Below, in pieces: positions 46,109-58,800 of a stretch of 64,000 bases of DNA. Positions within the stretch are counted from its first letter, which is position 1, and each line of letters opens with the position of its first letter. The notes beneath the pieces are model-generated. The model did no database searches. It was not told where the DNA came from and saw only the letters and a list, made by a program, of their open reading frames with translations. The DNA is from Cinnamomum chago (taxonomy: Eukaryota; Streptophyta; Magnoliopsida; Laurales; Lauraceae): contig CP142456.1 in assembly GCA_038049695.1 (NCBI GenBank), forward strand, positions 68,475,922 to 68,539,921, written 5' to 3'. The translations under genes and the position numbers were made by a program.

Positions 46109-47374
46109 CTAACCGAATCTCATAGTTCCTCTAGTCGGTGAGACTTTGAGAAACACTTTGTCTCCAACCTGAAATTCCAAATCTCTTCTCTTCGGGTCTG
46201 CATAGCTCTTCTGACTGTCTCTTGCAATCTTCAGCCTATCAATAATATGTTTCACTTTCTCGCTGGTATCACTGATGATCGAAGGTCCATGAAAACTCCG
46301 AACACCAATCTCCTCCCAACAAATCGGGGTCTTGCACTTCTGTCCGTACAATGCCTCCAACGGTGCCATCCCGATACTGGAGTGATAACTGTTGTTGTAG
46401 GCAAATTCACACAAAGGAAGACTCTTCTCCCAGTCTTTCCCGAAATCAAGAACACATGCCCGCAACATATCCTCCATAGTCTGATTGGTTCTCTCAGTCT
46501 GTCCATCGGTCTGAGGGTGATACGCAGTGCTGAAATTCAATTTAGTACCCAAAGCTGCTTGCAAACTGACCCAAAATCTGCCCACAAACTTCATATCTCT
46601 GTCCGAAACAATGGAATCTGGAATTCCGTGCAACTTGACGATATTATCAATGTACTTGTGTGCCAAAACATCCATGGATCCTCTCATCTTCATCGGAATG
46701 AAGTGTGCTGACTTCGTAAGTCTGTCAACGATCACCCAAATGCTGTCATTATCCCTCGTGGGTGGCAATCCTACAACGAAGTCCATGGTGATGTGCTCCC
46801 ACTTCCATTTTGGTACCTTCAATGGTTGGAGTAATCCTGGGGGTTTCTGATGTTCAATCTTCATTTGTTGACACACTAGACATCTCGAGACAAATCCTGC
46901 AATGTCTTTCTTCATGTTGTTCCACCAGTAAAAACTCTTCAAGTTCTGGTACATTTTGGTGCTCCCGGGGTGAATGACATAATGAGAATGGTGTGCCTCA
47001 ACCATAATCTCGTTCCTCAAAACATGTACACCCGGCACACACAACCTGTCCTGGCAGTACAACACTCCATCTATAAGTCTGAACTCTGGCCTTTCAACTA
47101 TGTTGTCTGTTAGTCTGACTAACTCTGGATCCTCTAGCTGACTGCTCTTGATTCTACTCAGAATCTCCGGTTCCCATGTGTGCATGTTAGCAACCATGAC
47201 TTTCTCACTCCGAGGCTGGAACTCTATGGCTAAGTCCCTAAATAACTCTGTCGAAGACCACTCTGTCTGTAAGCATCCGGTATTCACTGTCTTTCTGCTC
47301 AAAGCATCCGTAACTACATTTGCTTTCTCGGGATGATACTTTATCGGAAAGTCATAGTCCTTGATGTATTCCAT
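46109..47374 (-). pseudogene. Gypsy integrase
   Basis: Begins at the RNase H/integrase linker (YHPEKANVVTDALSRK), then an HHCC zinc-binding region (HHSHYVIHPG and CLVCQQMK). The DDE core follows: first Asp in TMDFVVGLP, second in IVSDRDMKFVGRFW, Glu in TDGQTERTNQTME, then CEFAYNNSYHSSIGMAPLEALYG. All catalytic residues appear present. The frame is closed by stops on both sides (47375-47377 and 46109-46111). Codon frame is continuous with RT and chromodomain. Confidence 0.93.
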
Positions 47375-48570
47375 CCATCAAGTATGCCTCATATTCAGAT
47401 CTTTCTGCCCAAACAAATATTGGAGACTCCTGTGATCCGATTGAACCTCGAATTTCTCTCCGTATAAGTAATGTCTCCACATCTTCAATGCCATAAGTAC
47501 TGCTGCAAGCTCCAAATCATGGGTAGCGTACCTCTTTTCATGTTCTTTCAACTGTCTGGACCCGTAGGCCACTACTTTTCCTTCCTGCATAAGTACGCAT
47601 CCCAATCCAATGCCTGAAGCATCTGTGAAAACCACAAACCCTCCATTCCCTGTAGGTAAAGTAAGGATAGGAGTTGTGGTCAATCTAGTCTTCAACTCCT
47701 GAAAATTTGCTTCACACTGCTCTGTCCATGCAAAAGGAATATCTTTCCTCATCAATTTGGTCAATGGAGCTACAATACTAGAGAATCCCTTCACGAACCT
47801 CCTGTAATACCCTGTCAAACCCAGAAAACTTCTGATTTCTGCCACTGTCTTTGAACTTTGCCAATCGACTACTGCCTCGATCTTCGCTGGATCCACTGAC
47901 AAACCATCCTTGGAGATGATGTGTCCAAGAAAAGACACCTGCTCGAGCCAAAAATCACACTTATTTTGCTTGGCATAGAGCTGATTCTCTCTCAAAATCT
48001 GCAATGAAGTCCTCAAATGCTCCGCGTGCTCCTCTGTAGACTTCGAATAGACTATAACATTGTCTATAAACACTACTGTGAACTGATCTAAGCATGGTGC
48101 GAAGATTTTGTTCATCAAGGCTATGAAGACACTCGGTGCATTCGTCAACCCGAATGGCATCACCAAAAATTCATAATGACCATATCTTGTCCTGAAGGTT
48201 GTTTTCTGCACGTCTTGGCCTCTGACTCGCAACTGATGGTAGCCTGACCTCAAATCAATCTTCGAGAAATGCTGTGCTCCCTGCAGCTGATAGAACAACT
48301 CATCTATCCTAGGTAAATGATATTTGTTCTTGATAGTAACATGATTCAGCTACCTGTAGTCTATACACATACGCATAGAGCCATCTTTCTTCTTCACAAA
48401 TAGGACCGGTGCACCCTAAGGTGATACACTCGGTCTGACAAATCCTTTGTCCAGGAGATCTTGCAACTGCACTTTCAATTCTCTTAACTCTGCTGGGGCC
48501 ATACAGTAGGGCGCCTTTGATATCGGTGTCGTTCATGGCACAAGCTCAATCGTGAAATCAATCTCTCAGA
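47375..48570 (-). pseudogene. Gypsy reverse transcriptase and RNase H
   Basis: Upstream motifs [38 protein letters not shown] and [12 protein letters not shown] lead into [29 protein letters not shown] and the catalytic block. Here the block reads [10 protein letters not shown] instead of FIDD, so the second catalytic Asp is Asn. RNase H follows ([39 protein letters not shown]). In-frame stops lie before EIDFTIEL, after IELVP, after RPSVSP, after CIDYR and at 47375-47377, where the family has Arg-Trp. A reading in another frame at 48309-48536 is a shadow. Confidence 0.92.
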
Positions 48571-49110
48571 CGGGTGGTAATCCAGGTATCTCCTCCGGAA
48601 AGACATCCGGGAATTCACAAACCACTGGAATATCCTCCGCCACTTTGGTCAATTTATCCTCCGTGATAAATGTCAAGAAACCGTCACATCCACTCTTAAT
48701 CAATCTATCTGCCCTCAAAGCTGAAATGACTCTTGTGAACATGGGTCTCCTCTCTTCAACAATCTCCACACTATCTGCTAATACTTGCAATCTGACGGTC
48801 TTGTTGAAGCAGTCCATAACAGCTCTATAAGTGGGTGACCAATCCATTCCCAATATCACATCAAAATCTTTCATCCCGAGGATGATCAAATATGCAAATA
48901 GGATAAAACTGCCCACCTGCACTTTACACGCCGGATAATAGGACTCACACTGCATTGTCTTCCCTAAGGGGGTACTAACAAGCAAAACATAATGCAATGG
49001 GGCTATGTCCCCTACCAAGCATGCATCAAATATAGGTCACACGAATGAGTGTGTGGAACCGGAATCAAATAAGACTCTAGCAGGTACATCTGAAATAGAG
49101 AGTGTACCTT
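48571..49110 (-). pseudogene. Gypsy aspartic protease region
   Basis: The minus strand reads VLFDSGSTHSFV-stop, with the catalytic DSG motif, then CLVGDIAPLHYVLLVSTPLG, LIILGMKDFDVILGMDW (the ILGMDWL-type flap/terminal block) and the linker PDVFPEEIPGLPP leading to RT. One in-frame TGA follows the DSG motif. Confidence 0.85.
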
Positions 49111-49339
49111 TCACCACTCCTCCAGCTTCTTCACCTTCTTGCAGGTCCAGGGCCTAAAGTCTGCCATAGTGATGAGGCCTCTGTTGTTGTCTCTGCTGTC
49201 CTGGGGGCCTCTGTTGTCCTCTATGTAATGGTGGTCTTGGGAGCCTAAGTGGTTGCTACTGTTGCTGATAAGGCCGCTGCGGCCTATTGGGTGGTGCCTG
49301 CCTCAAAGGTGCTGCAACCATCGGTGGTCTAGGAGGTGC

Positions 49340-50406
49340 GCGCTTCTGACACCTTGCCCGTCCTTCTTTGGGCAATCTTTAATTTGGTGGCCCACCTGGC
49401 CACAACCAAAGCACCCTCCTGTTACCCATCTACACTCCCCTGATGAGTGATTATTACCACAATGAGCACAACGAACTCCCGGTGCTGGGTCTGACCTAGG
49501 TTTCTTAGCTTGCTGCTGGAAACGCTGTTGAGGCTGGTACGATTGCTGTGGATGCTACTGGAACTGGGGCTGTCCTGCACTCTTACTCTTAGCCGGAGTC
49601 TGCACAAACTAAAGCTGCTGGGCATACTGTGCTTTCTTTCGAAGGGACTCCTCGACCCAATAAGCCCGTTTGAGGTTCTCCTCATAAGTAAGTAAAGTGA
49701 CTGAAGTCACCTCCATCTGTATATCGGGTCTCAGTCCTCGAACGAACCTCATAACCTGATCGGCTTCCGTCGCCACTAGAGCTGGTGCAAACCGGGACAA
49801 GTTAGTAAACTTCAGCTCATACTCTTGAACTGTATCATCTTCTTGGAGTAATGATTCAAACTCTATAATCTTCCGTGCTTGGATATGGGGTGGGATGTAT
49901 TTGGTACGAAACAAAATCTGGAAGGTAGTCCAAGCAACCTCGTCATCAATCGTGTCATATGGTGTTTTGACCGATTTCCACCACCTCTCTGCCGCTCTTC
50001 GGAACATGTACGCTGCCAATTGGACTTGTTCCCTCCCTGTACAATCGAAAACATGAAAGATCTTCTCTATCTGAACGACCCACTCATCAGCATCAAGTGG
50101 ATCTTCATTACCGTAGAAAACCGGTGGGTTCCTCTTCTTAAACTTGTCATACAAGTCATTCCGATTAACTATTCTTGCGGGCATGATGACCTGAGAAGCG
50201 GGAACGGGCCTTTCTAACACTTGCATCATCTGAGCTTGAAAGGCAGCCTAATCTGCTCCCTGCTGAGTCTGATTTACTGTTTGTGCCTCTTGAGAAGTCA
50301 CAAAGGCTTGCATAAGCTTGTTGAATCTATTCTCAAAGGAATCACCGTCATTGGCATTGGCATTACTGCTCTCTGGATTGCCACTGCGTGTATTACGACC
50401 AGCCAT
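49340..50406 (-). pseudogene. Gypsy gag with zinc knuckles
   Basis: Starts at ATG 50406 (MAGRNTRSG), with an in-frame TAG at 50248-50250. The retrotransposon gag core follows (PPVFYGNEDPLDADEWV, AAYMFRRAAERWWKSVK, EYELKFTNLSRFAP, MRFVRGLRPDIQ). After a stop at 49609 there are two zinc knuckles, CAHCGNNHSSGEC and CFGCGQVGHQIKDC. It packages the element RNA in the intact family. Confidence 0.9.
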
Positions 50407-50549
50407 TCTGAAACATAAGAAACGTTAGTCCTATGAGACTCAATCTAGCATACAACTATACAATCTACAACATCTAAGATACCCAAAGGAAAACCAATCC
50501 TCACACGTCTTAAGTTTCTACTTGTTTTTAATCTAGAAATCAGTACTGT

Positions 50550-50561
50550 GCTCTGATACCA
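50550..50561 (-). other. Primer-binding site of the Gypsy element
   Basis: GCTCTGATACCA on the plus strand, i.e. TGGTATCAGAGC on the element strand, complementary to the 3' end of initiator tRNA-Met. It lies three bases from the 5' LTR. Confidence 0.92.
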
Positions 50562-50564
50562 ACT

Positions 50565-50724
50565 TGTCACGCCCCCTACTCTACCCAAACGTACTCCGAA
50601 TTGCTCGAGACTTCGTACGCGAAGTCCACACGTCAAACTTGACTCGCTAAGACGCTAAACACACTTACTAACTAAGCAAGCAATTAAGTATAATTAATAG
50701 GCCATTAGGGGACGGGATGTTACA
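50565..50724 (-). repeat. 5' LTR, internally deleted (160 bp)
   Basis: Keeps the first 10 bp (TGTCACGCCC) and the last 150 bp of the LTR. About 2.7 kb between are missing relative to the 3' LTR, with a run of C at the junction. About ten differences over 150 bp separate the two LTR copies. Confidence 0.9.
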
Positions 50725-50740
50725 GTATCTATACTACTAT

Positions 50741-51990
50741 TATAAAGGAGAGCAAGATGCACGACTTTTTACTTTTTTTTCACTACACACTTGCCCAATC
50801 ACATGCAAGATGTGGGTCCCACTTAAGATAATAATAATAATAATAAGATGATAAAAGAGAAGAACTTGTGTGGGCCCCACTTAGATAATAATAATATAAT
50901 CTATATATTATTATTACCCTTCTTAAAGAGAAGAACTTGGGCCCCACTTATATAATAATAATAAGATTATAAAAGAGAAGAACGTGTGTGGGCCCCACCT
51001 ATATAATAATAATAATATAATCGATACATTATTATTGTTATTACTATTTCTTTATCTATATCTATACATCTATACCCTTATATAAAAGAGAGTAAAGTAT
51101 AATATTTTTTCACTACACACCTGCCTAATAAAATGCAAAATGTGGGCCCACTTAGTATTCTCTATCTCTCTATCTCTATCTTTCTATCTATCTATCTACT
51201 CTTATAAAAGAGAGCAAGATGCACAACTTTCTACTTTATTTTCACTACACACTTGCCCAATCACATGCAAGATGTGGGCCCCACTTAAGATGATAATAAT
51301 AATAAGATGATAAAAGGGAAGAACTTGTGTGGGCCCCACTTTGATAATAATAATATAATCTATATATTATTATTACCCTTCTAAAAGAGAAGAACTTGGG
51401 CCCCACTTATATAATAATAATAATAAGATTATAAAAGAGAAGAACTTGTGTGGGCCCCACCTAAATAATAATAATATAATCTATACATTATTATTATTAT
51501 TACTATTTCTCTATATCTATATCTATATCTATATCTATACATCTATACCCTTATATAAAAGAGACTAAAGTATAATATTTTTTCACTACACACCTGCCCA
51601 ATAAAATGCAAAATGTGGGCCCACTTAGTATTCTCTATCTCTCTATCTCTATCTTTCTATCTATCTATCTATCTATCTACTCTTATAAAAGAAAACAAAA
51701 TGACAATGTTTTTCACTACACACCATGGTCCACTTATAATTTTCACTAAAGTATAGTATTTTTTCACAACACACCTGTCCAATAAAAACAAGATGTGGGC
51801 CCCACTTAGTATGATTATTTTTCACTACAAACCTGCCCAATAAAATGCAAGATGTGGGCCCCACTTAGTATTATTATAGATATATATATATATAGATATT
51901 TCCAATAAACTGCACGATGTGGGCCCCTCTTAGTATTATTATTTTTCATTATACACCTGCCCAACAAAATGCAAGAAAATGAATCAAGTG
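50741..51990. repeat. About 460-480-bp tandem repeat, two full copies and a partial
   Basis: The string TATAAA(A/G)GAGAGCAAGATGCAC starts units at 50741 and 51203, with a decayed third start at 51684. Each unit contains GTGTGGGCCCCACTT, (ATA)n stretches and (CTAT)n tracts. Units grow mainly by microsatellite change. The array begins at the Helitron-like 5' end. Confidence 0.85.
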
Positions 51991-54310
51991 TATTTTACTT
52001 ACTACCTTTTTGGTGTTCAATACTTATAATTTTGTGGGCACTTTTAAATACTTCGTCATCAGCTTAAAAATCAGTTTAAAAGTCGCAACAAAAGGTATTA
52101 GCTAGCTTGCTACTTTTGTTATTGTTGCTGGTGGCCAATTGGTGGTTGTGTTATAATTCAAATACCAAATTGACTACATACGAGAGAATTAACTTTCTCC
52201 TTTTTTTTTACCTGAAACAATGCTAATTGTGCAAATAGTTTCTATTTATTTATTTATTTATTTTTAATTTTGATTTTTGGTGGAAGTGAAAGATACTTGA
52301 GTGGTATTTGTATTTGAAATTTGAGAGTTAAGAACATCAGAGAGCTCCGGAGGTTTCCAGAAGATACGAGATTATTTTCTTTGTACGGATGTAACCCTTT
52401 GTTATTATTTTTTAAATATTAACCCTTTAATCTTTTGTTCACTAACCTTAAATATTTGTAATTTGGTGTTCCTTCAGTTGTATATTATTTATTATGGCCT
52501 TTGAAAAAGGTATAGGGACCTCCAAAACTTATAAGCAAATCCCATATATACAAGTACTGCGTTTGAATTATTGTTTTATTTTATTTTTTTCTTTTTCTTT
52601 TTTAAGAAAAAAGCAACAACTGACAAATATATCATAAATAAGAAAGTGAAATGTACAAACTTAAACTCATTTTATGTCCGCCCTGTTTTTTTCTCTCTTT
52701 TAATGAAAGTTACCATGAATAAAAAAGTTAAATATTCTTTTCCTTTTTGCTTCATGTGTTTGTATTTTATTTAGTTAGAATAATTGAGTTTTCAATCTGA
52801 CATAATAGTTATATTGATCTTGATTTATACCCCGGTTGGAAGAATAATCACAAGTTGGATAATGTGATAACTACTACTAAATATTGGTTCTTTTCTAATA
52901 TTAATGATTGCTAATAATAATTCCATAAATGCAATTTAGTGGTAGATCTTATAGATTGCTATCGTAAAATTATTGTTGTTTTGTACAATTTTTTAGTTTC
53001 TTAATATATAACTTTTGTGAATTTTTTTATTATAAAAGGGCATTTCAAGGGCATGAATATATTTATTTATTATTGCTCTTACTCACGAGGTTTAAATTAA
53101 AAAACTTTGATTATTTTCTAACACATTTATTTCTTTCATCATTGCAAGCTTCTTCTTCTTGTTGTTCTCCTTCTTCTTTTCATATATTTCAATGAAGCGT
53201 CATGCAAGGAAAAACGAGAATCTCATAGAAACTGCTTGTTATGCTAACTTTACTACTAATTTCAGAGTCAATGAATGAAGTGATCGTTTTAAGTGTAAAC
53301 AACTAAAATAAGTATTTGATGTTAAGCTGCAACAAATTCAGTTTGTCTTTGTTCATTTCAAATTTTTCTTACTTTGATCAACACTCTCATCCTCTATACA
53401 GAACAGAGCAGAATAGTTGATCTAGAATACGTAGGTTACATTCTTATGCATTTCTTAAGAGGAAGGTCCAATTCTTTTGCCAAATTTGTATTTGTAGTTT
53501 TTTTTTTGTATTTTTTCCCTATGGATATCTTTATTTGTGAGCTTCCATTTAACTAAACTTCTATGATTACTTTGTATTATTCTTTTATTACTGGGTATAA
53601 AATATAGCACTTTATATCAAGTAAAAAGAAGATGCTGACTTTTGGAGAGGTATTGCCTCTTTTTACCTGATAGTGGTCCGTCTTATAAAATAAAACATCG
53701 CACATGTTAAATACTAATATTGATCAACAGGTGCTCTGCAAATCTTACTCGTCAGAGTTCATATAATAGTTCCACCATTGTTGATTCCTGTCGCTTGAGG
53801 ACAAGCCGGATTATTTCATTATTCTTGACGATCTGTGTGAGTTGTTATTCTTCATTGTAAGTTAAAACTAAAATCACCATCTCAGTTTTTTTATTCTGAT
53901 GTCCTTAGATATGATATAATTATTATTTTTCCCTTAATAGAATCTGATTTTGTAGTGAACATATAATGTTCATGGTAATTGGTTAAAACAGTAAGCTCAT
54001 TTGGTTCTTAGTTTTTATTTTTATTTTTTATAAAACTGCAGGTTATCAATTTGACTATGCTTTTGACTGGACTCCAACTTTAGCAGGTCAAGTTTACCAA
54101 GAAACTGATAAGTCGACCTGATAGATTAAATAAAGTAAATTTAAATTTCTTAGTACACATTCATGATAAAAATATCTAGAAATATGTGATTTATATCCTC
54201 AAAAAGTTATATAAATTTCATATCGATGGTCTTTTGAGATCTCATTTTTCTCACTATATCATCGTTTTATTGTTTTCAAATGTATATGAAAAAAGTATTG
54301 TCAGCTATAT
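51991..54310. other. AT-rich interior of the Helitron-like element
   Basis: No gene supported. Short open frames lack motifs. Confidence 0.4.
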
Positions 54311-54477
54311 TTGGACATTGCACGGGCCTTGCAATTTACAATCACTCATTTTTTTGTTGAAAGTTGATTTTTAAATGTATATAAGCTTCTACTAAATTTT
54401 TTAAAAGCTTTATTTTTCAAAAATTTTCTTAGTAAAACTTTGTGTTCGGTGCACGTGCATTGCAGGGCTCCACTTGT

Positions 54478-55760
54478 TATAATAAATGCTAACGTGCAAG
54501 TGTGCAACACAATCATATATTTCATAATTCGTACGTGAAACATGCCTCCTGTACAACCTGGCACACAACTCTGTTTCGTAAATAGTAAAAAGTAAAAAAT
54601 AGTTATAGATTTTAAAAAATGGTATCAATCTTTCACAATCAAATCTTTTGGATCTCTTGCCAGTTTGGCACTCGACTAAATTAGTAAAAGCCAAATAAAG
54701 TCTTGAAACACATAAGTAACAATCTAACTCAAAATTTTCTCCATTTAAAAAAAATTAAAAATAAATATCATTACTCCACTAAAAGACCAAAAAACCATAT
54801 ATTTTTTTATAAAAAAAGTTGAAGGACTAAAAACAAAAGGGATGTGATCATGTGAGAACCATAGAGTCACTGTGAGAATTGTTTAGTTGGGCCCACTGGG
54901 GGTTTCATTTTGGAATGAGACCGGTGGGGATTAGAAAATCTTTATGGGACTATCCCGAATATCAAGTTTGGCTCCAATTTTATGCTTCTAATCTCTCTAT
55001 CCATGGCTGACAAGCCCAATCCATTCATATGGATATATAGTCGATCTAACGGTTCAGTTCATTCGCATTGATACCAAATCCAGAGGCGTGTGACTATCAA
55101 AGGGGTCCCTCTCCATTGCAAGATTTGGATTGGGTGATAGATAGACCCCACCCATAGTTCTCACGATTTGAACCTCATTAGATTTATTCTCAAAACAAAA
55201 TACCATCATAACCTCATTAGATTTTATTCACTCTTATTTGATGCTTTATTACATTTTATTCTACATGTAAAATTACCAAATGGGCCACCAATTTTCTAAA
55301 AAAAAAAATTCTAAAAAGCCCACATTTGGAACCAAAAAATCTATTTAATTTGGGTAAGTGAAAATCTTCAAATTTTTTTAAGCACGTGGATTTACATGGA
55401 ACCCAAAACAGACTGAAAATAGCAAATCTTTCAGCACCAAACATCCATTACATTGTCATTCAAAGAAAGATGGCGGTAAAACAAAAAAAAAAAAAAAAGG
55501 TAAAAATTGTGATTAGTGTAAAAGATCGAGGAAGAAGAACTCAACCAAAACCACTCCACAGTAAAAGCTGCTGTCCCACACCTTCTTCTTTCTCTATCAG
55601 AGACCCCACACTCTTTCACTTGATTCCTCTCTTTTTTTTAACTCTTCCCGTAGAAGGAAGAGAATTACAGAGTAAATGATTCCCCACCAGTCCCCACTAC
55701 CTACTTTTTTTCCCTCCTCCAAACCTGCATTTCATTTAAATTTGCATTTCATTTGCCTCT
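54478..55760. promoter_or_regulatory. Upstream region of the actin gene
   Basis: AT-rich with A-runs (55285, 55485) then increasingly CT-rich towards 55800. No unambiguous TATA box was found by eye, so the transcription start is not fixed. Confidence 0.4.
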
Positions 55761-55769
55761 CATTTCTCA

Positions 55770-55898
55770 CTCCCCCATGCCTTTTATCTGAATCCCAACC
55801 CATCTCTCTCTTTCTATCGTCACTCTCACTCTCTCTCTCTCTCTGCTCCAGAGGAGACAAAGGTCTCTTCGTATCTCTTCCTCATCAACTCCCAAAAG
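55770..55898 (+). other. Actin non-coding first exon (5' UTR)
   Basis: CT-rich leader ending CCCAAAAG before a GTACGG donor at 55899. Plant actin genes typically have an intron just upstream of the ATG; here the second exon begins 14 bp before it. The 5' boundary is approximate. Confidence 0.6.
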
Positions 55899-58800
55899 GT
55901 ACGGCTTTTTCTTTGATCTTTCGCTTCTGATCTCGATTCTCGACTTCTTGATGGTTTCTGGTTCATTTTCGTTTCGTCTCAAGGAGCTCGATCGGCATCG
56001 ATCTAGGGTTTCTCATCTCAGTCACGCGATCTTTTTTTGTTGTTTTTGCTTTGAAATCGGTTGGGATTTAGTGATTCTTTATATCTGCTTCTGTTTCTGA
56101 TCTTACCTTTCGCAGATCCTGTGAAAGAAGTTGTTTTCATCTTGTAAAATGGTTGAAATTTAGTGATTTTTGGGGAATCTGATGCTTTTACTGTGTTTTA
56201 TCGGTTGAATTTGGATCGGTTGTTGTTGTTATTGTTCTTTTGTGGCTTCTGCACTCGAATGATTAAATCCGCGGATCTAACCTTTCCCTTTTTGATGCTT
56301 TTGTTTGTCGGTTTTTATGTGGATCTGATCAATTGTCGCGGTTTGAATTTTGTGGCTTTCGGTATTTGTAGATCTGCTACAGCTGTGCATCTGCTTTTTA
56401 AATTTTTCTTTCTTTGTGGAATGTGGATATTCATATCAGTTCTTGTGTGATGTCTTGTTGAATTGGTTTTGATATTGGGAACAAGTAGATTGTGATGATG
56501 GTGTATTGTAAAAGAATCTGAGCGTGCTGTTCTGGCGTTTGCGTTCGGTTCTATATAAAGTTCAGATTGACTCAATGTATACAAATAGCTGCATGATTAG
56601 TGCCTTATTCTCATCTATGATGGATGTTGCACATATGGTAGTGAAAATGGCATGGCACTGTATATGGATGTATGTAATTATCTCTATGAACTGGTGGATG
56701 TTTTTGCTTGCTTATGGTTGATTGGCCTTTTTTTTGCTACCAGTTATGATATTTTGATTTGCACATGTCCATATATAACTTAATTGTTTACCTCTTGGAT
56801 ACTTCACATTCGGGTAATGTTTCCTTGTCGTCATTGTATTTTAGATGAAAAATGTTCCTGATGAAAAGCAAAGTAGGTGGAGTGATTTGAAGTACTGTCA
56901 TATTTGAATTCTTTCAATGGTAAAATTTTGTGAAATAGGATATTTGGGTGGTGTGCTCATCTATCAAGTCACCGAATCTGTTAGAATTTGCATCTGAATG
57001 TGAAGTTCTAAGCATTCACGGGGGGAAACTGTGTAATCTTCTCTGTATTACTATAATAGGGAACTGTATTCAGTCTGACACTATCATGACTCATGAGAAT
57101 GCCGATAAAGTGATTAAATAAGTGGGCAAGTAGGAGGGCCTGTGGCTTTGCAAGGTGGTGTGGATTCAGATGCTGCTTTGTTACATATATATTAATGATC
57201 TTGTTTCAACATAAACTGATGTTATTCATGCACTGGAGTGTTATCGGGGTCCATTTCAGCGTTACAAACCTTTTTGCTTCCACATCAGAATTCTTTCCAA
57301 TATTTACTAGCGACAAACGCCTGTGCTGAGCCCGGGCTGAAATAAAGATATAGTAAATTATTATAATAATTAAAACTATAAAAGAAGAATCCACTATTAT
57401 TATTTTTAAGAATTTTTAGAACAAAATAAAGTGGAAAAAGATCTTGAGATTTATGGTAAAAGGAAGAAATTATTGTGAAAAATAATAATGAGAATCTTGT
57501 AATATCACACCTATAAAATCTTTGTAAATTGAAAAAATGCATGGGTTGAAAATCCCTACTAAAAAAGAGAAAACTTTGGATGGAAGCAAAAATAAAAAAT
57601 GATACCATTCAAAGAAGGAAAAAAAATGAGAAAAGAAAAAACAAATGTATCCATTTTCCTATCAATACCCGGCTGGGGCTCAGTCTGTTAGGTATATCTT
57701 GTGGAGTGTGAAAGTGGGCAAGATGAGTCCCACACCAATGGCCCAAAACACTACCCACTTGTTTTGAGCCTACTTACAATTAAAACACACCCGTTTGAAA
57801 ATGCAAATCAAATCCACATCCAACCAAACACTTGAGAGAGAGAGAGAGAGAGACGTGTAGAATCCTTTTATTCTACATTAATGTCCCATATTTATTTAAT
57901 ATATAAAATAAATGGTCCAAGGAAAAAAAGTCCCTCACATGGGATCTATACCTGTTGCAAGATAATGATAGAGAGGGCAATTTAATTGCTTTCATCAATG
58001 TTGGGGCTCTAGATTTTACATGAATGTTGAAGCATCAAAACTAACCTCATTCAAGCGTGTGTAATAAGTTTTATAATTTATAATTCCATTAAATTAATGG
58101 CCTGTTGTAGGAATTTCAATGGGCCAGTTTCCGGACTGGCCCATTTCTACTATCATTAGGGATTGAACGGCCTGCGTTTAGATGTATATCAGATCCTAGA
58201 TACTAAGTTCGAGCTTGTCTACTCAAAAAATATGGGTGGGTTGAGACTGCCCCTCAAAGGCCGGGGTTAGACTAAAGTTTGAGTTCGGGTGCACATAGGA
58301 TCATCCCAGCTGAAACCACACGATAAAAAAATATTGAAAATATATGACAACTCTTTGAAGGCCTCAGTTCAACAAAGGCTCAAGTCCATTTAACATTTGA
58401 GTCAGGTTGATAAGTTCTATGAGGTGGTCCCACTAAGATGGTGCATGGGTTATATTTATTAAATTCTCTAAAACTTTTGTGGGGTAACACATAAGTGAAA
58501 GAGATTGTTATTTTTGGATCATAAGATCTACATAGTGGGCCCCCTTAGAAATGTCTTTTGTATTATTTTTGAAAGATTAACTTTAATTTTAGGGGATATT
58601 GATTGAGAGACTTTAGGAGATAAAAGATATGGATAGATACTTTTGGAGAAAAAATAGTGGAATGTGATGACATGGCTCCTTAAATCACTCTAAGTTTTTT
58701 TATGTATATTTATTTAAAAGGAGAACTCCTTCAATGCTGACGTGGCACCCTCCACAGCACACCTCCCCATTTGCTTTAATATCTATAATGGTATGAAAGA

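Larger units (their letters stand above)
42847..50724 (-). mobile_element. Ty3/Gypsy chromovirus (Del/Tekay-like) retrotransposon, degenerate
   Basis: The 7.9-kb element is flanked by identical 5-bp direct repeats GTATC (42842-42846 and 50725-50729) and starts and ends with TG...CA. In minus orientation it has: 5' LTR (50724-50565), an initiator-tRNA-Met PBS, gag with zinc knuckles, protease, reverse transcriptase-RNase H, integrase, chromodomain, polypurine tract and 3' LTR (45703-42847). This is the Ty3/Gypsy order (integrase after RT), and the C-terminal chromodomain places it among chromoviruses. All coding domains keep nearly one frame but carry multiple stops, so it cannot encode a functional polyprotein. 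Confidence 0.95.
50728..54477 (+). mobile_element. Helitron-like element (candidate)
   Basis: Starts TCTATACTACTATTATAAAGG directly after an A. It ends near GGTGCACGTGCATTGCAGGG with CACTTGT before a T, resembling the Helitron pattern (5' TC, a GC-rich hairpin and CTRRT at the 3' end, inserted between A and T). The terminal CTRRT is degenerate (CTTGT). There is no Rep/helicase coding, so it would be non-autonomous. A second 3'-end-like string (CATTGCACGGGCCTTGC) lies at 54312. The interior is AT-rich with no gene. Confidence 0.45.

Noticed and set aside
48309..48536. Separate small gene between protease and reverse transcriptase
   Set aside because: It is a frame shadow; the true frame reads the N-terminal RT motifs (KKKDGSMRMCIDYR) with stop codons.
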